From: Polaribacter sp. IC066
GTDB taxonomy: Bacteria > Bacteroidota > Bacteroidia > Flavobacteriales > Flavobacteriaceae
Length of the DNA: 64,000 nucleotides
Direction of reading: 5' to 3'
Assembly (NCBI RefSeq): GCF_007997085.1
Contig: NZ_VORR01000010.1
Coordinates: forward strand, 38,593-102,592
Shown here: piece by piece, positions 1 to 9,621 of the stretch
Layout: each line of letters opens with the position of its first letter
Position numbering within the stretch: position 1 is the first letter of the stretch
Made by a program: the position numbers and the translations under genes
The notes under the pieces: model-generated
Told to the model about the DNA's origin: nothing
The model's input: the letters and a program-made list of their open reading frames with translations, nothing else
Databases searched by the model: none

Positions 1-1271
1 CTAATTTACTCATTATTTTAAATGATAATGCAATCGGTATTGATCCTTCGGTGGGTGCTTTAAAAGAGTATCTCACAAAAGTAAAAACCGATAGAAAACT
101 AGCAACTCAAAACAATATTATAAAAGCTTTAAATTTTGATTATTCTGGCCCTATTGATGGCCATGATTTACCAAAACTAATTGCTGAATTAGAACGATTA
201 AAACATGTAAAAGGCCCTAAATTTTTGCATATTATAACCACAAAAGGTAAAGGTTTACAGAAGGCAGAAGAAGATCAAATAACCTACCATGCGCCTGGTA
301 AGTTTGATAAAATTACGGGTGAAAGAATTAAAAAAAAAAAGAGCTTATTTACTAAATATCAAGATGTTTTTGGAGAAACTATTGTAGAGCTTGCCAAAAA
401 AAACGATAAAATTGTAGGCATAACGCCGGCAATGTTAACGGGTAGTTCTCTTAAATTGATGATGCAAAAATTTCCTGATAGAACTTTTGATGTTGGTATT
501 GCAGAGCAACACGCCGTAACCTTGGCCGCAGGCATGGCAACACAAGGATTAATCGCTTTTTGCAATATCTATTCAACATTTTTACAACGCGCTTATGACC
601 AAATAATTCATGATGTTGCCTTGCAAAACTTGCCTGTTATCTTTTGTTTAGATAGAGCTGGTTTAGTAGGTGAAGATGGCGCAACACATCATGGCGTTTT
701 TGATATTGCATTCTTAAGATGCATTCCTAATTTAATTATTTTTGCACCAAGAAACGAAATTGAATTGCGTAATATGTTATTTACGGCGCAATTGGGGTTA
801 AAAAATCCGATTGCCATAAGATACCCAAGAGGAACTGGAAAAACTATAGACTGGCGTCAACCCTTTACATCCATAGAAATAGGAAAAGGAATTTGTATAA
901 GAGAAGGTAGTGAAATAGCTGTTTTATCTATTGGAACCATCGCTGATACTGTTTCTGAAGCAATTTATTTATCAGAAAAAAATAATGAAATTGCTCATTT
1001 TGATATGCGATTTGTGAAACCTTTGGATGAAAAATTATTGCATCAAGTTTTTAAAAAACATCACAAAATCATCACAATTGAAGATGGTACTGTAAAAGGG
1101 GGCTTTGGAAGTACTATTTTAGAGTTTGCATCAGAAAACAAGTATCAAAATACCGTAAAAGTTTTAGGGATACCTGACGAATTTATAACACATGGTAATG
1201 TTACAGAACTGCACAAAAAAATCGGTTTAAATGCTGCATCTTTAGCCCAACATTTTAATAATATAAACTAA
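1..1271 (+). CDS. dxs: 1-deoxy-D-xylulose-5-phosphate synthase, C-terminal part (5' end outside window)
   Basis: Thiamine-diphosphate enzyme that condenses pyruvate and glyceraldehyde-3-phosphate to 1-deoxy-D-xylulose 5-phosphate, the first step of the MEP isoprenoid pathway. The reading frame is open from base 3, so the gene starts before the window and about 422 residues are visible. The sequence begins just after the ThDP region (NDNAIGIDPSVGAL), followed by the linker (GPKFLHIITTKGKG) and the transketolase-type pyrimidine domain with the family hallmark DRAGLVGEDGATHHG. The C-terminal transketolase domain (VLSIGTIADT, IEDGTVKGGFGS) is complete. A strong hairpin terminator follows the stop. 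A GTG at 51 is not the real start, because family members extend well upstream. Confidence 0.95.
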   Translation, partial: NLLIILNDNAIGIDPSVGALKEYLTKVKTDRKLATQNNIIKALNFDYSGPIDGHDLPKLIAELERLKHVKGPKFLHIITTKGKGLQKAEEDQITYHAPGKFDKITGERIKKKKSLFTKYQDVFGETIVELAKKNDKIVGITPAMLTGSSLKLMMQKFPDRTFDVGIAEQHAVTLAAGMATQGLIAFCNIYSTFLQRAYDQIIHDVALQNLPVIFCLDRAGLVGEDGATHHGVFDIAFLRCIPNLIIFAPRNEIELRNMLFTAQLGLKNPIAIRYPRGTGKTIDWRQPFTSIEIGKGICIREGSEIAVLSIGTIADTVSEAIYLSEKNNEIAHFDMRFVKPLDEKLLHQVFKKHHKIITIEDGTVKGGFGSTILEFASENKYQNTVKVLGIPDEFITHGNVTELHKKIGLNAASLAQHFNNIN

Positions 1272-1303
1272 AAAAAGACGCTTTTACAGCGTCTTTTTTT
1301 AGT
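1269..1303. terminator. Bidirectional terminator between dxs and the M36 protease gene
   Basis: Symmetrical hairpin: an A-run and gacgc, a short loop, then gcgtc and a T-run. Both arms carry the A/T tracts, so it can stop transcription from dxs (plus) and from the convergent protease gene (minus). Confidence 0.8.
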
Positions 1304-1325
1304 TATTGTACTTCTACATTGCTAA

Positions 1326-3959
1326 TTAGTTTATAATTATTTTTTGACTATAACTAATTACTTCATTATTGATTTTCAAAATATAAATTCCTGCGCTTAA
1401 GTTTTCAGTATTTATTGTTACCGTTCCTTTTAAGTCTGATTTTTTAGAATATACTTCTCTTCCGTTCATATCATAAATTGCAGTAGTTGCGTTTTTAACT
1501 TCGCTTACTAAAGAAATACGTATTAAGGTTGTTGCTGGGTTTGGATACACAGTAAACATTTTTAAAGTTTCAGTATTCAGGTTTAAAGCAGCACATTTAG
1601 AAGCTGGTAATACACTTTCTGGTGGCATATCAAACGCTATTGTTTGGTCTGTAAAAGAATCTGCATCACCAGAGTCTGCGCTATATCCTAATCCTCTTCT
1701 AGCAAATACTTCCCAAATAGCACATTGGTTCACTCCGTCATTTAGAAGCTCATCAGCTGCAAGAATTGCATCTCTTGCCCCAACAAATCCAGAATTACAT
1801 GGAGTAAGTTTTAAACCAGAAATTACTAATTGCATGGTTTTATTGTTTCCACCATTACCTGTGTACATGTTAGAATCAAACCCGTAGATACCAATCATTT
1901 TCCATTGCAAATCCCATAACATGGCTGCCCATATAGAACCTACACCATGAACAGATACAGAACCATCTCCTAATCCTTGATCTTTTACATCACTAAATAT
2001 AAAAGGATTCACAGACATGTTTGTAGTATAAGGATATCGTCTAATTCCTCTACCTGTAATTGCTTCTGATCTTGTAAACGTACCAATACCTCTTAACGTT
2101 GTATCTGTATCTCCTGGTTTCATTGTAATCGCTAATCCAAAATAATCAGACCATCCTTCTCCTAGTTGCTCTTGGTTACTTAAACAGTTTACATTACCAC
2201 CACCACCTACTAATCTATTAGAAATTCCGTGACCATATTCATGCGCTACAATTCCATTATCAAAACTACCATCTAAAGGGGTGCCTGTTAAAGCTACATT
2301 TAAAGATTCTCCGTTTTGTAAAGCTGTAATCATCGCTTCTCCTAGTTCTTGTGAAACTGAAATTGCAGGAATTGTAATGGTTGTTGATTCTCCGCCCATT
2401 CTAAATCTTCCTGGATTGCTATTTACAACAATAACAGCTACTGCGTTATTGTCTTGCGCAAGTTGAACTTTATTTACAAAAAGACAACCACTTGATCTTA
2501 TCACAGCAATATTACCTGCTAAACCAGCAACATCAAGACCACTCTCTGAACAACCTTGTAACGGATCGTCTCCAGAATCTTGCATTAACGCTAAATTAGC
2601 CGTTATTGGATTCTCTTCTAATGAAGCACCAAAACTCGCCTCGTACGCATCGCCAGTATATTTACCTGATAAAGAGCCTGTATTTATTTTTACCACGGCA
2701 TCATCCCAAAGAAACATTTGCATTCTTGGGTTTCTGCCGTCTCTTGGTGTTGCAAAATTAGCATTGTTTCTTCCGCTTGCATCTTGTCCGTCTGCGATAA
2801 CTTCGTCTCCGTCTGTTGGCGGAAAAGTTAATGCTGCTTCTCTTCCGTAATTGTTGGCTTGAAAATTTCCTGAAACTTCATCAAAACCGTACTGATACCA
2901 AATGTCATGCATAATATTACTTACATAAAACAAGTTTGTTAGCGAAGCATCTTTATAAGTCTCTGCTGCTTTGCCATCCCTGTCTAACGGAAAGTTAAAG
3001 TTTAGTGCACTTCCGCCATCTGGTGAATACCCAATAGTTTCATTTTCACCATCATCATCTAATTGTGCATGCACATTGTTTCCTCTTGTAATTGTATATT
3101 CTGCACCGGCTGCACCATCTGTATCATGCCATCCAAAAGGAGAAGCAATTATATTGTGGGGTGATGAAACTATGCTTCTAGAGCCATGATTAGGACTTTC
3201 TACAGGCAACCTAAAAACATTATATTGATCTAATTCAAAGAGATTTTCTTTTTTTTTTATTAGAATTACAGGACTTTTTACTTCCTCTTTTTTAATTGTT
3301 GGCGCATGAGAGTGTGTATCCGTATCCATATCATAATTACAGTTTACACCCCAATCATTTTTTTGTAAAATAACACCTGTTTTTGCATCAACTCTAATAT
3401 TCCACCAATGAATACCATCTAATTGATATACATTTAACAACCAAGATAATTTTACAGAACCATCTTTTAAAGGCTGGTATACCAGCTCTACTGAAATTTT
3501 TTCTTGAGATATTCCACTTTTTGAAAACACAAAATTGTTATTCCCTAATTCTTCCATTAATTCAACACCGTTCACCCTTCCTAATTTAAGTTGCTCTGCA
3601 ACCTGTACAATAGCATTTTCAGCCTTTAAAGTTGGCGTAGTTGACTTAATTTTTGAAGAGAGATCTTTAACAAAAGAATTCCCTACAAAAATTACTTTAT
3701 TGTCTTTTAACGTAAGATTAGAAACTGCATTAAAAACAGGAATTCCTTTATGCAATTGCTGTATATACACATGTCTTACTTTTGTTTGTTTAGAAAATAC
3801 CTCGTTGGTCATCTTCCATTCTTTAATATCATCCTCTAATAAATCTAATTTTTCTAGGTTGTTAGAGAGGTACTCTTTTATTGCGTCATTATAATTTTGT
3901 CCAAAACTAATAAAAGATAAAAACAGCATAGCGGCTGTTAAGAACCTTTTCTTATTCAT
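1326..3959 (-). CDS. Secreted M36 (fungalysin-type) zinc metalloprotease with PA domain and T9SS sorting domain
   Basis: Predicted extracellular metalloprotease of about 877 residues. I chose the ATG at 3959 (MNKKRFLTAAMLFLSFISFG) because a clean Sec signal peptide starts there; the frame stays open to 4004, giving 15 extra residues with no signal character. An N-terminal FTP/PepSY-like propeptide region is followed by the M36 catalytic domain with HEYGH zinc motif and downstream EGWSDYFG. A protease-associated (PA) domain lies before HEYGH (VIRSSGCLFVNKVQLAQ region). The C-terminus (VYPNPATTLIRISL to QKIIIN) is a typical type A T9SS sorting domain, so export probably depends on the Sec and gld/T9SS machinery encoded in this window. 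It converges on dxs. Confidence 0.93.
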   Translation of the reverse strand: MNKKRFLTAAMLFLSFISFGQNYNDAIKEYLSNNLEKLDLLEDDIKEWKMTNEVFSKQTKVRHVYIQQLHKGIPVFNAVSNLTLKDNKVIFVGNSFVKDLSSKIKSTTPTLKAENAIVQVAEQLKLGRVNGVELMEELGNNNFVFSKSGISQEKISVELVYQPLKDGSVKLSWLLNVYQLDGIHWWNIRVDAKTGVILQKNDWGVNCNYDMDTDTHSHAPTIKKEEVKSPVILIKKKENLFELDQYNVFRLPVESPNHGSRSIVSSPHNIIASPFGWHDTDGAAGAEYTITRGNNVHAQLDDDGENETIGYSPDGGSALNFNFPLDRDGKAAETYKDASLTNLFYVSNIMHDIWYQYGFDEVSGNFQANNYGREAALTFPPTDGDEVIADGQDASGRNNANFATPRDGRNPRMQMFLWDDAVVKINTGSLSGKYTGDAYEASFGASLEENPITANLALMQDSGDDPLQGCSESGLDVAGLAGNIAVIRSSGCLFVNKVQLAQDNNAVAVIVVNSNPGRFRMGGESTTITIPAISVSQELGEAMITALQNGESLNVALTGTPLDGSFDNGIVAHEYGHGISNRLVGGGGNVNCLSNQEQLGEGWSDYFGLAITMKPGDTDTTLRGIGTFTRSEAITGRGIRRYPYTTNMSVNPFIFSDVKDQGLGDGSVSVHGVGSIWAAMLWDLQWKMIGIYGFDSNMYTGNGGNNKTMQLVISGLKLTPCNSGFVGARDAILAADELLNDGVNQCAIWEVFARRGLGYSADSGDADSFTDQTIAFDMPPESVLPASKCAALNLNTETLKMFTVYPNPATTLIRISLVSEVKNATTAIYDMNGREVYSKKSDLKGTVTINTENLSAGIYILKINNEVISYSQKIIIN

Positions 3960-4045
3960 TGTTTTTAGGGTTTTACGATAATAAGTGGGTAATTTTTTTT
4001 TCATTTTCTTTTAGTATAGTAGTTAATAAATTTAATTCTGTAATT

Positions 4046-4444
4046 TTAATTTATATCAATTATTACAATGTTTTTATTTTTTGCATCTTTTAACATCACG
4101 GCATCGGGTTCTTTTTCAATCATACCAACGTTTAGATATCCTTTTAATTGATGTAAAGTAAACCATTCTAACTTCATCCCTGTAAAAACTCCAGATTTTA
4201 GAACTTTTTTAGATTTACTATCTAAAACGCTATAATTAATGGTTTTTCTTGGGTTGATATCATTGGTGTATCTGGTCACCAATAACATGGTTTTATCTTT
4301 ATTATATGTTTTATTTTCTACGCTATTATTTTGAGTAGTCAAAGTAGCATCATTTTTGTTGTTAGCGACTTCTTTTGATTTACAAGAAATCAGCAAAAGT
4401 AAAAGAAAAATTGAAAAGAAAGCGATTGCTTTTTTAATGAACAT
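4046..4444 (-). CDS. Small lipoprotein of unknown function
   Basis: 132 residues with a lipoprotein signal peptide: charged N-terminus, hydrophobic core, then LLLLISCKSK with the lipidated Cys at about residue 21. A low-complexity N/T/K linker follows, then a roughly 80-residue conserved-looking domain (LVTRYTNDINPRKTINYSV). I do not recognise the family. It lies between the protease and the propeller-protein gene on the same strand. A terminator upstream of it (4528-4556) separates it from the propeller gene, so it is probably transcribed on its own or with the protease. Confidence 0.75.
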   Translation of the reverse strand: MFIKKAIAFFSIFLLLLLISCKSKEVANNKNDATLTTQNNSVENKTYNKDKTMLLVTRYTNDINPRKTINYSVLDSKSKKVLKSGVFTGMKLEWFTLHQLKGYLNVGMIEKEPDAVMLKDAKNKNIVIIDIN

Positions 4445-4527
4445 AAAGAGGATAGAAGTTAGGTATTCGTAAAAATAAAATATAAAATTGAATTTTAAGT
4501 CAATTTCTCTGTTAATTTTTTGAACAT

Positions 4528-4556
4528 AAAAAAAGACGCTATAAAAGCGCCTTCTT
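4528..4556 (-). terminator. Terminator downstream of the Asp-box propeller gene
   Basis: On the minus strand: aaggcgct, loop tttat, agcgtctt, then a seven-base T-run. The 8-bp stem contains one G-U wobble. It lies 30 bases after the stop of the gene at 4586-8041. Confidence 0.75.
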
Positions 4557-4585
4557 CTTAAAACTAGTAAAATAAAAATTATTCC

Positions 4586-7500
4586 CTACTCTAGGATTAA
4601 CTTGCTAGTGCCTCTTTTATTATTTTCTCCTATTAATTCAACAAAATAAACTCCTGAACTTAAATTAACTGAAACTTTCTGTTTTTCGTTATTATTAAAA
4701 TTTAAGCTGGAATAAAATACTGTTTTACCTGTAATATCAACTAACTTCAATTTTGATTTTCCTAACGTATTTTTACCAAAAACTGTAAAGTTTCCGTTTG
4801 AAATTGTTGGGTAAACCGAAAATAATTTTACTTCGTTTACAACATCAACTATAGATGCCACAGCACCCTCAATAGATTTAATAGCCCAACCAAAAGAGGT
4901 AGCGCCAGCATCTGTTGTTAAAACAAATCGAATAACAATGGTATCGCCAATAGAAAAACCTTTGTCTGTAAGCGAAATAGTTTGAGATTTAAATAAATTA
5001 TCTGAAATAGAAGCGTTTGCTCCTTTATTATATTCATCTAACCATTCATCAAACCTTCTCGCATCGTATTTGTCTAATAAAGTCCAGTTTTGACCATCTG
5101 TTGATGCTTCTATTTTTACAAAATCATAAAAATTATTTAAATCACTTAAATCATCTGAATATGGCTCAACAATAGCCGCATCTGTATACGTAAAGCTTGT
5201 AGTTGATTTTGTTATAATTAGTGGTTTTTTAAAAACATTAACATATGTTTTGTTATCTAAATAAGGATGGTCAGAATTATTTAAAACAAGGCTAGAGACT
5301 GCTCCGTTCATGGTATCAACTATAAAATCATCATTATAAATGTACACATCTGCTGCTTTAAATTCTGTAATGCCTATATTTTGAGAAGGGGCTTCATAAT
5401 CAATAACATCAAACTGATACTCTTTTATGGTTGTTTGATTATTATTGGCATCATCAAATAACTGAACCCCAACCTTATGAACACCTTCTTGTAAATTTAC
5501 TGTTTCATATTCATAGATAACACCTGTATCAAAATTTTGCAAAACTTCTGTTTGCGCTACATCATCAATAAAAATTTTAACTCTGTTTACTTGATTAGCA
5601 GTAACATTATACTTTACAATTGTTTTTAAACTTTCGATATTTTTTTGAACCGCAGAAACTTCGGGTAAAGTCATAAACGGTGCAACCATATATTCATCTA
5701 ACTGGCTTAAGGTAGCCGACCATATGCCTCTACCATAAGTTGCAATTACTACTTGATTGTTTACAATTTTCATATCATAAACTGCTACAGGTATAAAACC
5801 GTTTAAAAGACTCCAACTAGCACCACCATCCTCTGTTTCAAAAATTCCGATATCTGTACCCGCCCACAAAATATTTTGGTCAAAAGGCATTTCTAGAATA
5901 GAATGCACCGCAACATCTGGAAGGCGAGAAAAAGCATTGCCTGAAATATTAGTCCAAGAATTCCCTAAATCTTCTGTTTTTAAAATTTTAGCAGCTCCTT
6001 GTGATGAAAAAAGTGCGTAGGCTCTATTTCTCTCTGTTAAAGAAGTACCAATACCGCTAATATTATAACTGTGATTATTTTTAGGACTACTATAAGTATT
6101 TGTTTGTTTGTACGTTTGCCCGTTGTCTTCTGAAACATGCAAAGCCGAAGAACCATCTTCTGTCATGGCAGCACCAGCCCAAACAACATTAGGATCTGCA
6201 GGAGAAACCTCTACATTTAAAGCACTATTATTAGAAGACCCAAATGCAGAAGCGATTTGAGTTAAATTCCAATTTGCACCAAAATCTGTAGACCTCCAAA
6301 CACCTCTGCTTGTTATTGTAAAAACTACATCAGGATTATTATCTGCACTCGAAATTTTTGAATAAAAAGGCGCTATAGAGCTATTTCCAGAGTCTGCGAT
6401 ATCTGCAACACCTGCGTATACATTATTTACATATCTACCAATTCTACCATATTGAGAAGTTACCAAAAAATCTCCAGATCTGTTATAATGCCATAACGCT
6501 TCATATCCGTCACCCCCAAAAACATAGGTATAGTTCTTCGATTTATTTGCGTTATCACCCCGAGAAATCCAAGAGCCATTATCTTGAGCACCTGCCAAAT
6601 AATTATCTTGACCATTCTGTTTTACTGCACCATAAAATTGTGTGCTGTTTTTACCAATCGCGTCAGCAGACCAATCTCCTTGACTTACTCCAGGGTCTTG
6701 TTTAAAAGAAGTGCTATAAATACCACCGTCATTTGCTAGTAAAATTCTAAACTCTTGGTTATTCCCTAAAATGGTAGTTAAACCATGCTGATCTACATGC
6801 ACTGCTGTGTTTATTTTGGTATTATCATACCCAGATGCAATAGAAGAAGATGTAAAGTTTGTACCGTTTATAGTAACTTTAAAAACAGCAACACCCCCTA
6901 CATAAAATACATTTGCGTTATATGGGTGTGCTAAAATAACATTGTCATACCACCCTTGCCCTGTTAATAGATTTGCATTTTCTGCTGAACCAGTAGTATT
7001 TAGATTGATAAAAGAATTACCGCTGTTTCTAGAAACATAAAAATCTGTATTTATACCCGTAGTGGCATTTGATGCAGAATATACACTTACAAAAATGGTA
7101 CTAGGATCTGCGGGAGAAACACTTGTTTCAAATCTTGCATGATTGCTGTTAAAAGAACTTCCGTTTAAAACAATATCCCAGGTTTGCCCTCCATTGATAC
7201 TTTTTACCAAGCCTAAATTTCTTACGGAACCGTATTGTATATTAAAATTTGTAGGATCTACATCTAAATCTTGCACCCAGTTGCTAGAGCGTGTAGGAAA
7301 ATAGGTTGACGTCCATGAAACACCTCCATTAGTAGTTCTATAAATGCCATTTTTTGCCGCAACAATTACATTATTTTTATCATTAGGATTGATCACTAAT
7401 CTGCCAATATCTCCAAAATTAGACGTTCCTGTTAAGGCAGTCCAAGTAACTCCGCCATCTGTAGTTTTAAAAATTCCAGATCCTCCAATAGCGCCAAGGT

Positions 7501-8041
7501 TGCCGAAAGGTTCTCCGGTACCTGCATACAAGGTGTTTTTGTCTTGCTGACTTATAGCAATCGTTGAAGTAGCTAAATTAGGCAATTGAGCATCTGTTAA
7601 ATTCACCCAAGTTTGTCCTTCATCTTCAGTTTTCCAAACTCCGCCACCAACAGTACCAACAAACCACTTTTTATTGTTTGTAGGGTCTACAGCAATTCCT
7701 CTTGTTCTTCCAGGAACGTTTACAGGACCTCTTTCTATAAAAACAGGATTTAAACTATTTGCGCTTTTCTTCGCTTTTAAGTTTTGTTTTGCTTTTTTAA
7801 ACTCCTTTATAAGGTATCCGTCTTCGTAAGAAGTTTCCGACGAATCTAAATGTTTTCTAATTGCCAATTGATAATCGGCCATGTGCTCAATTCCTTTTTT
7901 ATGGCTACTATCCGTTTTTCTAACTTTTTTCTTTTCTTTAAAAGTCTTAATTTTAACCTCTTGTTTCTGCTCTTTACAAGCCGTAAAGATTAGCATACTT
8001 ATGACAAAAGTAAAAACGGACCACTTTAAAAATCTTTTCAT
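4586..8041 (-). CDS. Large Asp-box (BNR/sortilin-like) beta-propeller lipoprotein with T9SS sorting domain
   Basis: 1151 residues. Many Asp-box repeats of the S/T-x-D-x-G-x-x-W type are visible (TEDEGQTWVNL, TTDGGVTWTAL, TTNGGVSWTS, STDFGANWNL, TEDGGASWSLL), spread through roughly residues 120-780. They predict one or two sialidase/Vps10-like propellers. Two beta-rich Ig-like regions follow, then a type A T9SS domain (LFSVYPTISNGNFTVFG to SKLILE). The N-terminus (SMLIFTACKEQKQEV) looks like a lipoprotein signal with Cys at about 22, an unusual partner for a T9SS domain. No catalytic sialidase residues can be assigned by eye, so an adhesin or glycan-binding role is as likely as an enzyme. The gene is monocistronic, with a terminator downstream. 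Confidence 0.88.
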   Translation of the reverse strand: MKRFLKWSVFTFVISMLIFTACKEQKQEVKIKTFKEKKKVRKTDSSHKKGIEHMADYQLAIRKHLDSSETSYEDGYLIKEFKKAKQNLKAKKSANSLNPVFIERGPVNVPGRTRGIAVDPTNNKKWFVGTVGGGVWKTEDEGQTWVNLTDAQLPNLATSTIAISQQDKNTLYAGTGEPFGNLGAIGGSGIFKTTDGGVTWTALTGTSNFGDIGRLVINPNDKNNVIVAAKNGIYRTTNGGVSWTSTYFPTRSSNWVQDLDVDPTNFNIQYGSVRNLGLVKSINGGQTWDIVLNGSSFNSNHARFETSVSPADPSTIFVSVYSASNATTGINTDFYVSRNSGNSFINLNTTGSAENANLLTGQGWYDNVILAHPYNANVFYVGGVAVFKVTINGTNFTSSSIASGYDNTKINTAVHVDQHGLTTILGNNQEFRILLANDGGIYSTSFKQDPGVSQGDWSADAIGKNSTQFYGAVKQNGQDNYLAGAQDNGSWISRGDNANKSKNYTYVFGGDGYEALWHYNRSGDFLVTSQYGRIGRYVNNVYAGVADIADSGNSSIAPFYSKISSADNNPDVVFTITSRGVWRSTDFGANWNLTQIASAFGSSNNSALNVEVSPADPNVVWAGAAMTEDGSSALHVSEDNGQTYKQTNTYSSPKNNHSYNISGIGTSLTERNRAYALFSSQGAAKILKTEDLGNSWTNISGNAFSRLPDVAVHSILEMPFDQNILWAGTDIGIFETEDGGASWSLLNGFIPVAVYDMKIVNNQVVIATYGRGIWSATLSQLDEYMVAPFMTLPEVSAVQKNIESLKTIVKYNVTANQVNRVKIFIDDVAQTEVLQNFDTGVIYEYETVNLQEGVHKVGVQLFDDANNNQTTIKEYQFDVIDYEAPSQNIGITEFKAADVYIYNDDFIVDTMNGAVSSLVLNNSDHPYLDNKTYVNVFKKPLIITKSTTSFTYTDAAIVEPYSDDLSDLNNFYDFVKIEASTDGQNWTLLDKYDARRFDEWLDEYNKGANASISDNLFKSQTISLTDKGFSIGDTIVIRFVLTTDAGATSFGWAIKSIEGAVASIVDVVNEVKLFSVYPTISNGNFTVFGKNTLGKSKLKLVDITGKTVFYSSLNFNNNEKQKVSVNLSSGVYFVELIGENNKRGTSKLILE

Positions 8042-8211
8042 GTATTTCTTATTTAATTAATTTTTTTGTTTTTTTATTGATGTGTCTTTTTAAAAATGTC
8101 TAAAACTGTTATTATTTGCTAAATACTAAAATTATCATTCCTTATTTTTATGCAAAATAAAGGGTTTAAACTTTTTTCTAGTCGATGAATCAGAACAGAA
8201 AAAATTAAATT

Positions 8212-9549
8212 TTAAATTAAATTGCCTGTTAATTTTTTAAACATTCTAATTGCATAGCTATCAGACATTCTTGCTACATAGGTAGAAACTTGCATAAGTC
8301 TCTCGTATAAATTGTTCGTTTCTAACTGATATTCTTGGGGTAAAAGATTCAAAATTAAGACATCAAAATTAGATTCATTGCCATCAAACTTATTATTAAT
8401 TGCTTTTATATAAACATCTAATAAATCTGCTATTATTTTATAACCAGCAACTTCTTTCTCTATAACCTCTTTACTTTTATAGATTTTCTCTACACTTATT
8501 TTAAGTATGTCGTTTATTTGAGCCTCATACTTACATTTTTCTAACAAAGATTTATCAAAAGTGCCTTCTAAAATTGATTTTTCATTGGCAAGAAAAATAG
8601 CTACTGCCTCCTCTATTAAAGAACTAATAGCAATAGCACGTAGGTAAGCGGTTCTATCTTTAGTATGTTTTAAAGCATAATATTTATCTCTATTAATACC
8701 GTGAATTAATTTAGACATATACTCTAAAGCATAGTCTTCATCAATTAAACCTAAATTGATACCGTCTTCAAAATCGATAATTGTGTAACAAATGTCATCT
8801 GCGGCTTCTACCAAATACGCAAGCGGATGTCTGTAAAAGGAATTATTTTCTACCGCTTTAGCTTTCATACCCAACTCTTTTACAATATCTAAAAAAGCGG
8901 CTTCTTCTGACTGAAAAAAACCATATTTTTTATCGACAATATGATTGGTTGGTTTTTTAGGCAAACTTGGTTTCGGGTATTTTAAAAACGCACCCAAGGT
9001 TGCATAACTTAAACGTAACCCACCAGAAATACCTTCTCTAGATTCTGTTAGAATTTTGAATCCGTTTGCATTTCCTTCAAAATCAATTAAATCTTGATAT
9101 TCTTTTGCCGATAATTGGTCTTTATACTTTGCACCATTTCCTGACTTAAAATACTCGCCAATAGCTTTTTCTCCAGAATGACCAAAAGGCGGATTCCCGA
9201 TATCGTGTGTTAAAGAGGCCGCCGCCACAATAGCGCCAAAGTCATTAAACGTATACCCAAGCTTACCTAAACTAGGATGGCGTTCTAGCAAAGCCCTACC
9301 TACCCTTCTGCCTAAAGTTCTACCGACCACAGAAACTTCTAAACTATGGGTTAAACGTGTGTGTACAAAATCAGTTTCTGATAACGGAATTACTTGTGTT
9401 TTGTCTTGTAAACTTCTAAAGGCGGATGAAAATATAATTCTATCAAAATCTACATCAAAACCCAAACGGGTTTCATCTTGCGCTATTCTTGGACGCTTTT
9501 CTGTATCGCCAAAACGTTTTAAAGAGAGAAGTTGTTCCCAGTTCATCAT
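8212..9549 (-). CDS. dgt: Deoxyguanosinetriphosphate triphosphohydrolase (dGTPase, HD superfamily)
   Basis: Hydrolyses dGTP (or other dNTPs) to the nucleoside and triphosphate and so helps set dNTP pools. 445 residues with the HD-domain metal ligands: HTRLTHSLEVS, THDIGNPPFGHSGEKAI, then a helical core containing EAADDICYTIIDFEDGI. The N-terminus (RPRIAQDETRLGFDVDFDRI) matches dNTPase proteins. Two adjacent ATGs start it (9549 and 9546); either could be used. Ribonucleotide reductase genes lie 2 kb away on the same strand. Confidence 0.93.
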   Translation of the reverse strand: MMNWEQLLSLKRFGDTEKRPRIAQDETRLGFDVDFDRIIFSSAFRSLQDKTQVIPLSETDFVHTRLTHSLEVSVVGRTLGRRVGRALLERHPSLGKLGYTFNDFGAIVAAASLTHDIGNPPFGHSGEKAIGEYFKSGNGAKYKDQLSAKEYQDLIDFEGNANGFKILTESREGISGGLRLSYATLGAFLKYPKPSLPKKPTNHIVDKKYGFFQSEEAAFLDIVKELGMKAKAVENNSFYRHPLAYLVEAADDICYTIIDFEDGINLGLIDEDYALEYMSKLIHGINRDKYYALKHTKDRTAYLRAIAISSLIEEAVAIFLANEKSILEGTFDKSLLEKCKYEAQINDILKISVEKIYKSKEVIEKEVAGYKIIADLLDVYIKAINNKFDGNESNFDVLILNLLPQEYQLETNNLYERLMQVSTYVARMSDSYAIRMFKKLTGNLI

Positions 9550-9570
9550 AATTATAGAGTATTTTCAAAA

Positions 9571-9608
9571 TTAAACAAAAAGAGACGCTTTCTGCTTCTT
9601 TTGTTTAA
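9571..9608 (-). terminator. Probable terminator downstream of the SUKH gene
   Basis: A 10-bp inverted repeat (ttaaacaaaa/ttttgtttaa) encloses a weaker GC core (gaagc, agaaa, gcgtc on the minus strand, one mismatch). It lies between the SUKH stop and the dgt start. Confidence 0.45.
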
Positions 9609-9621
9609 TTAAAATAATTAT

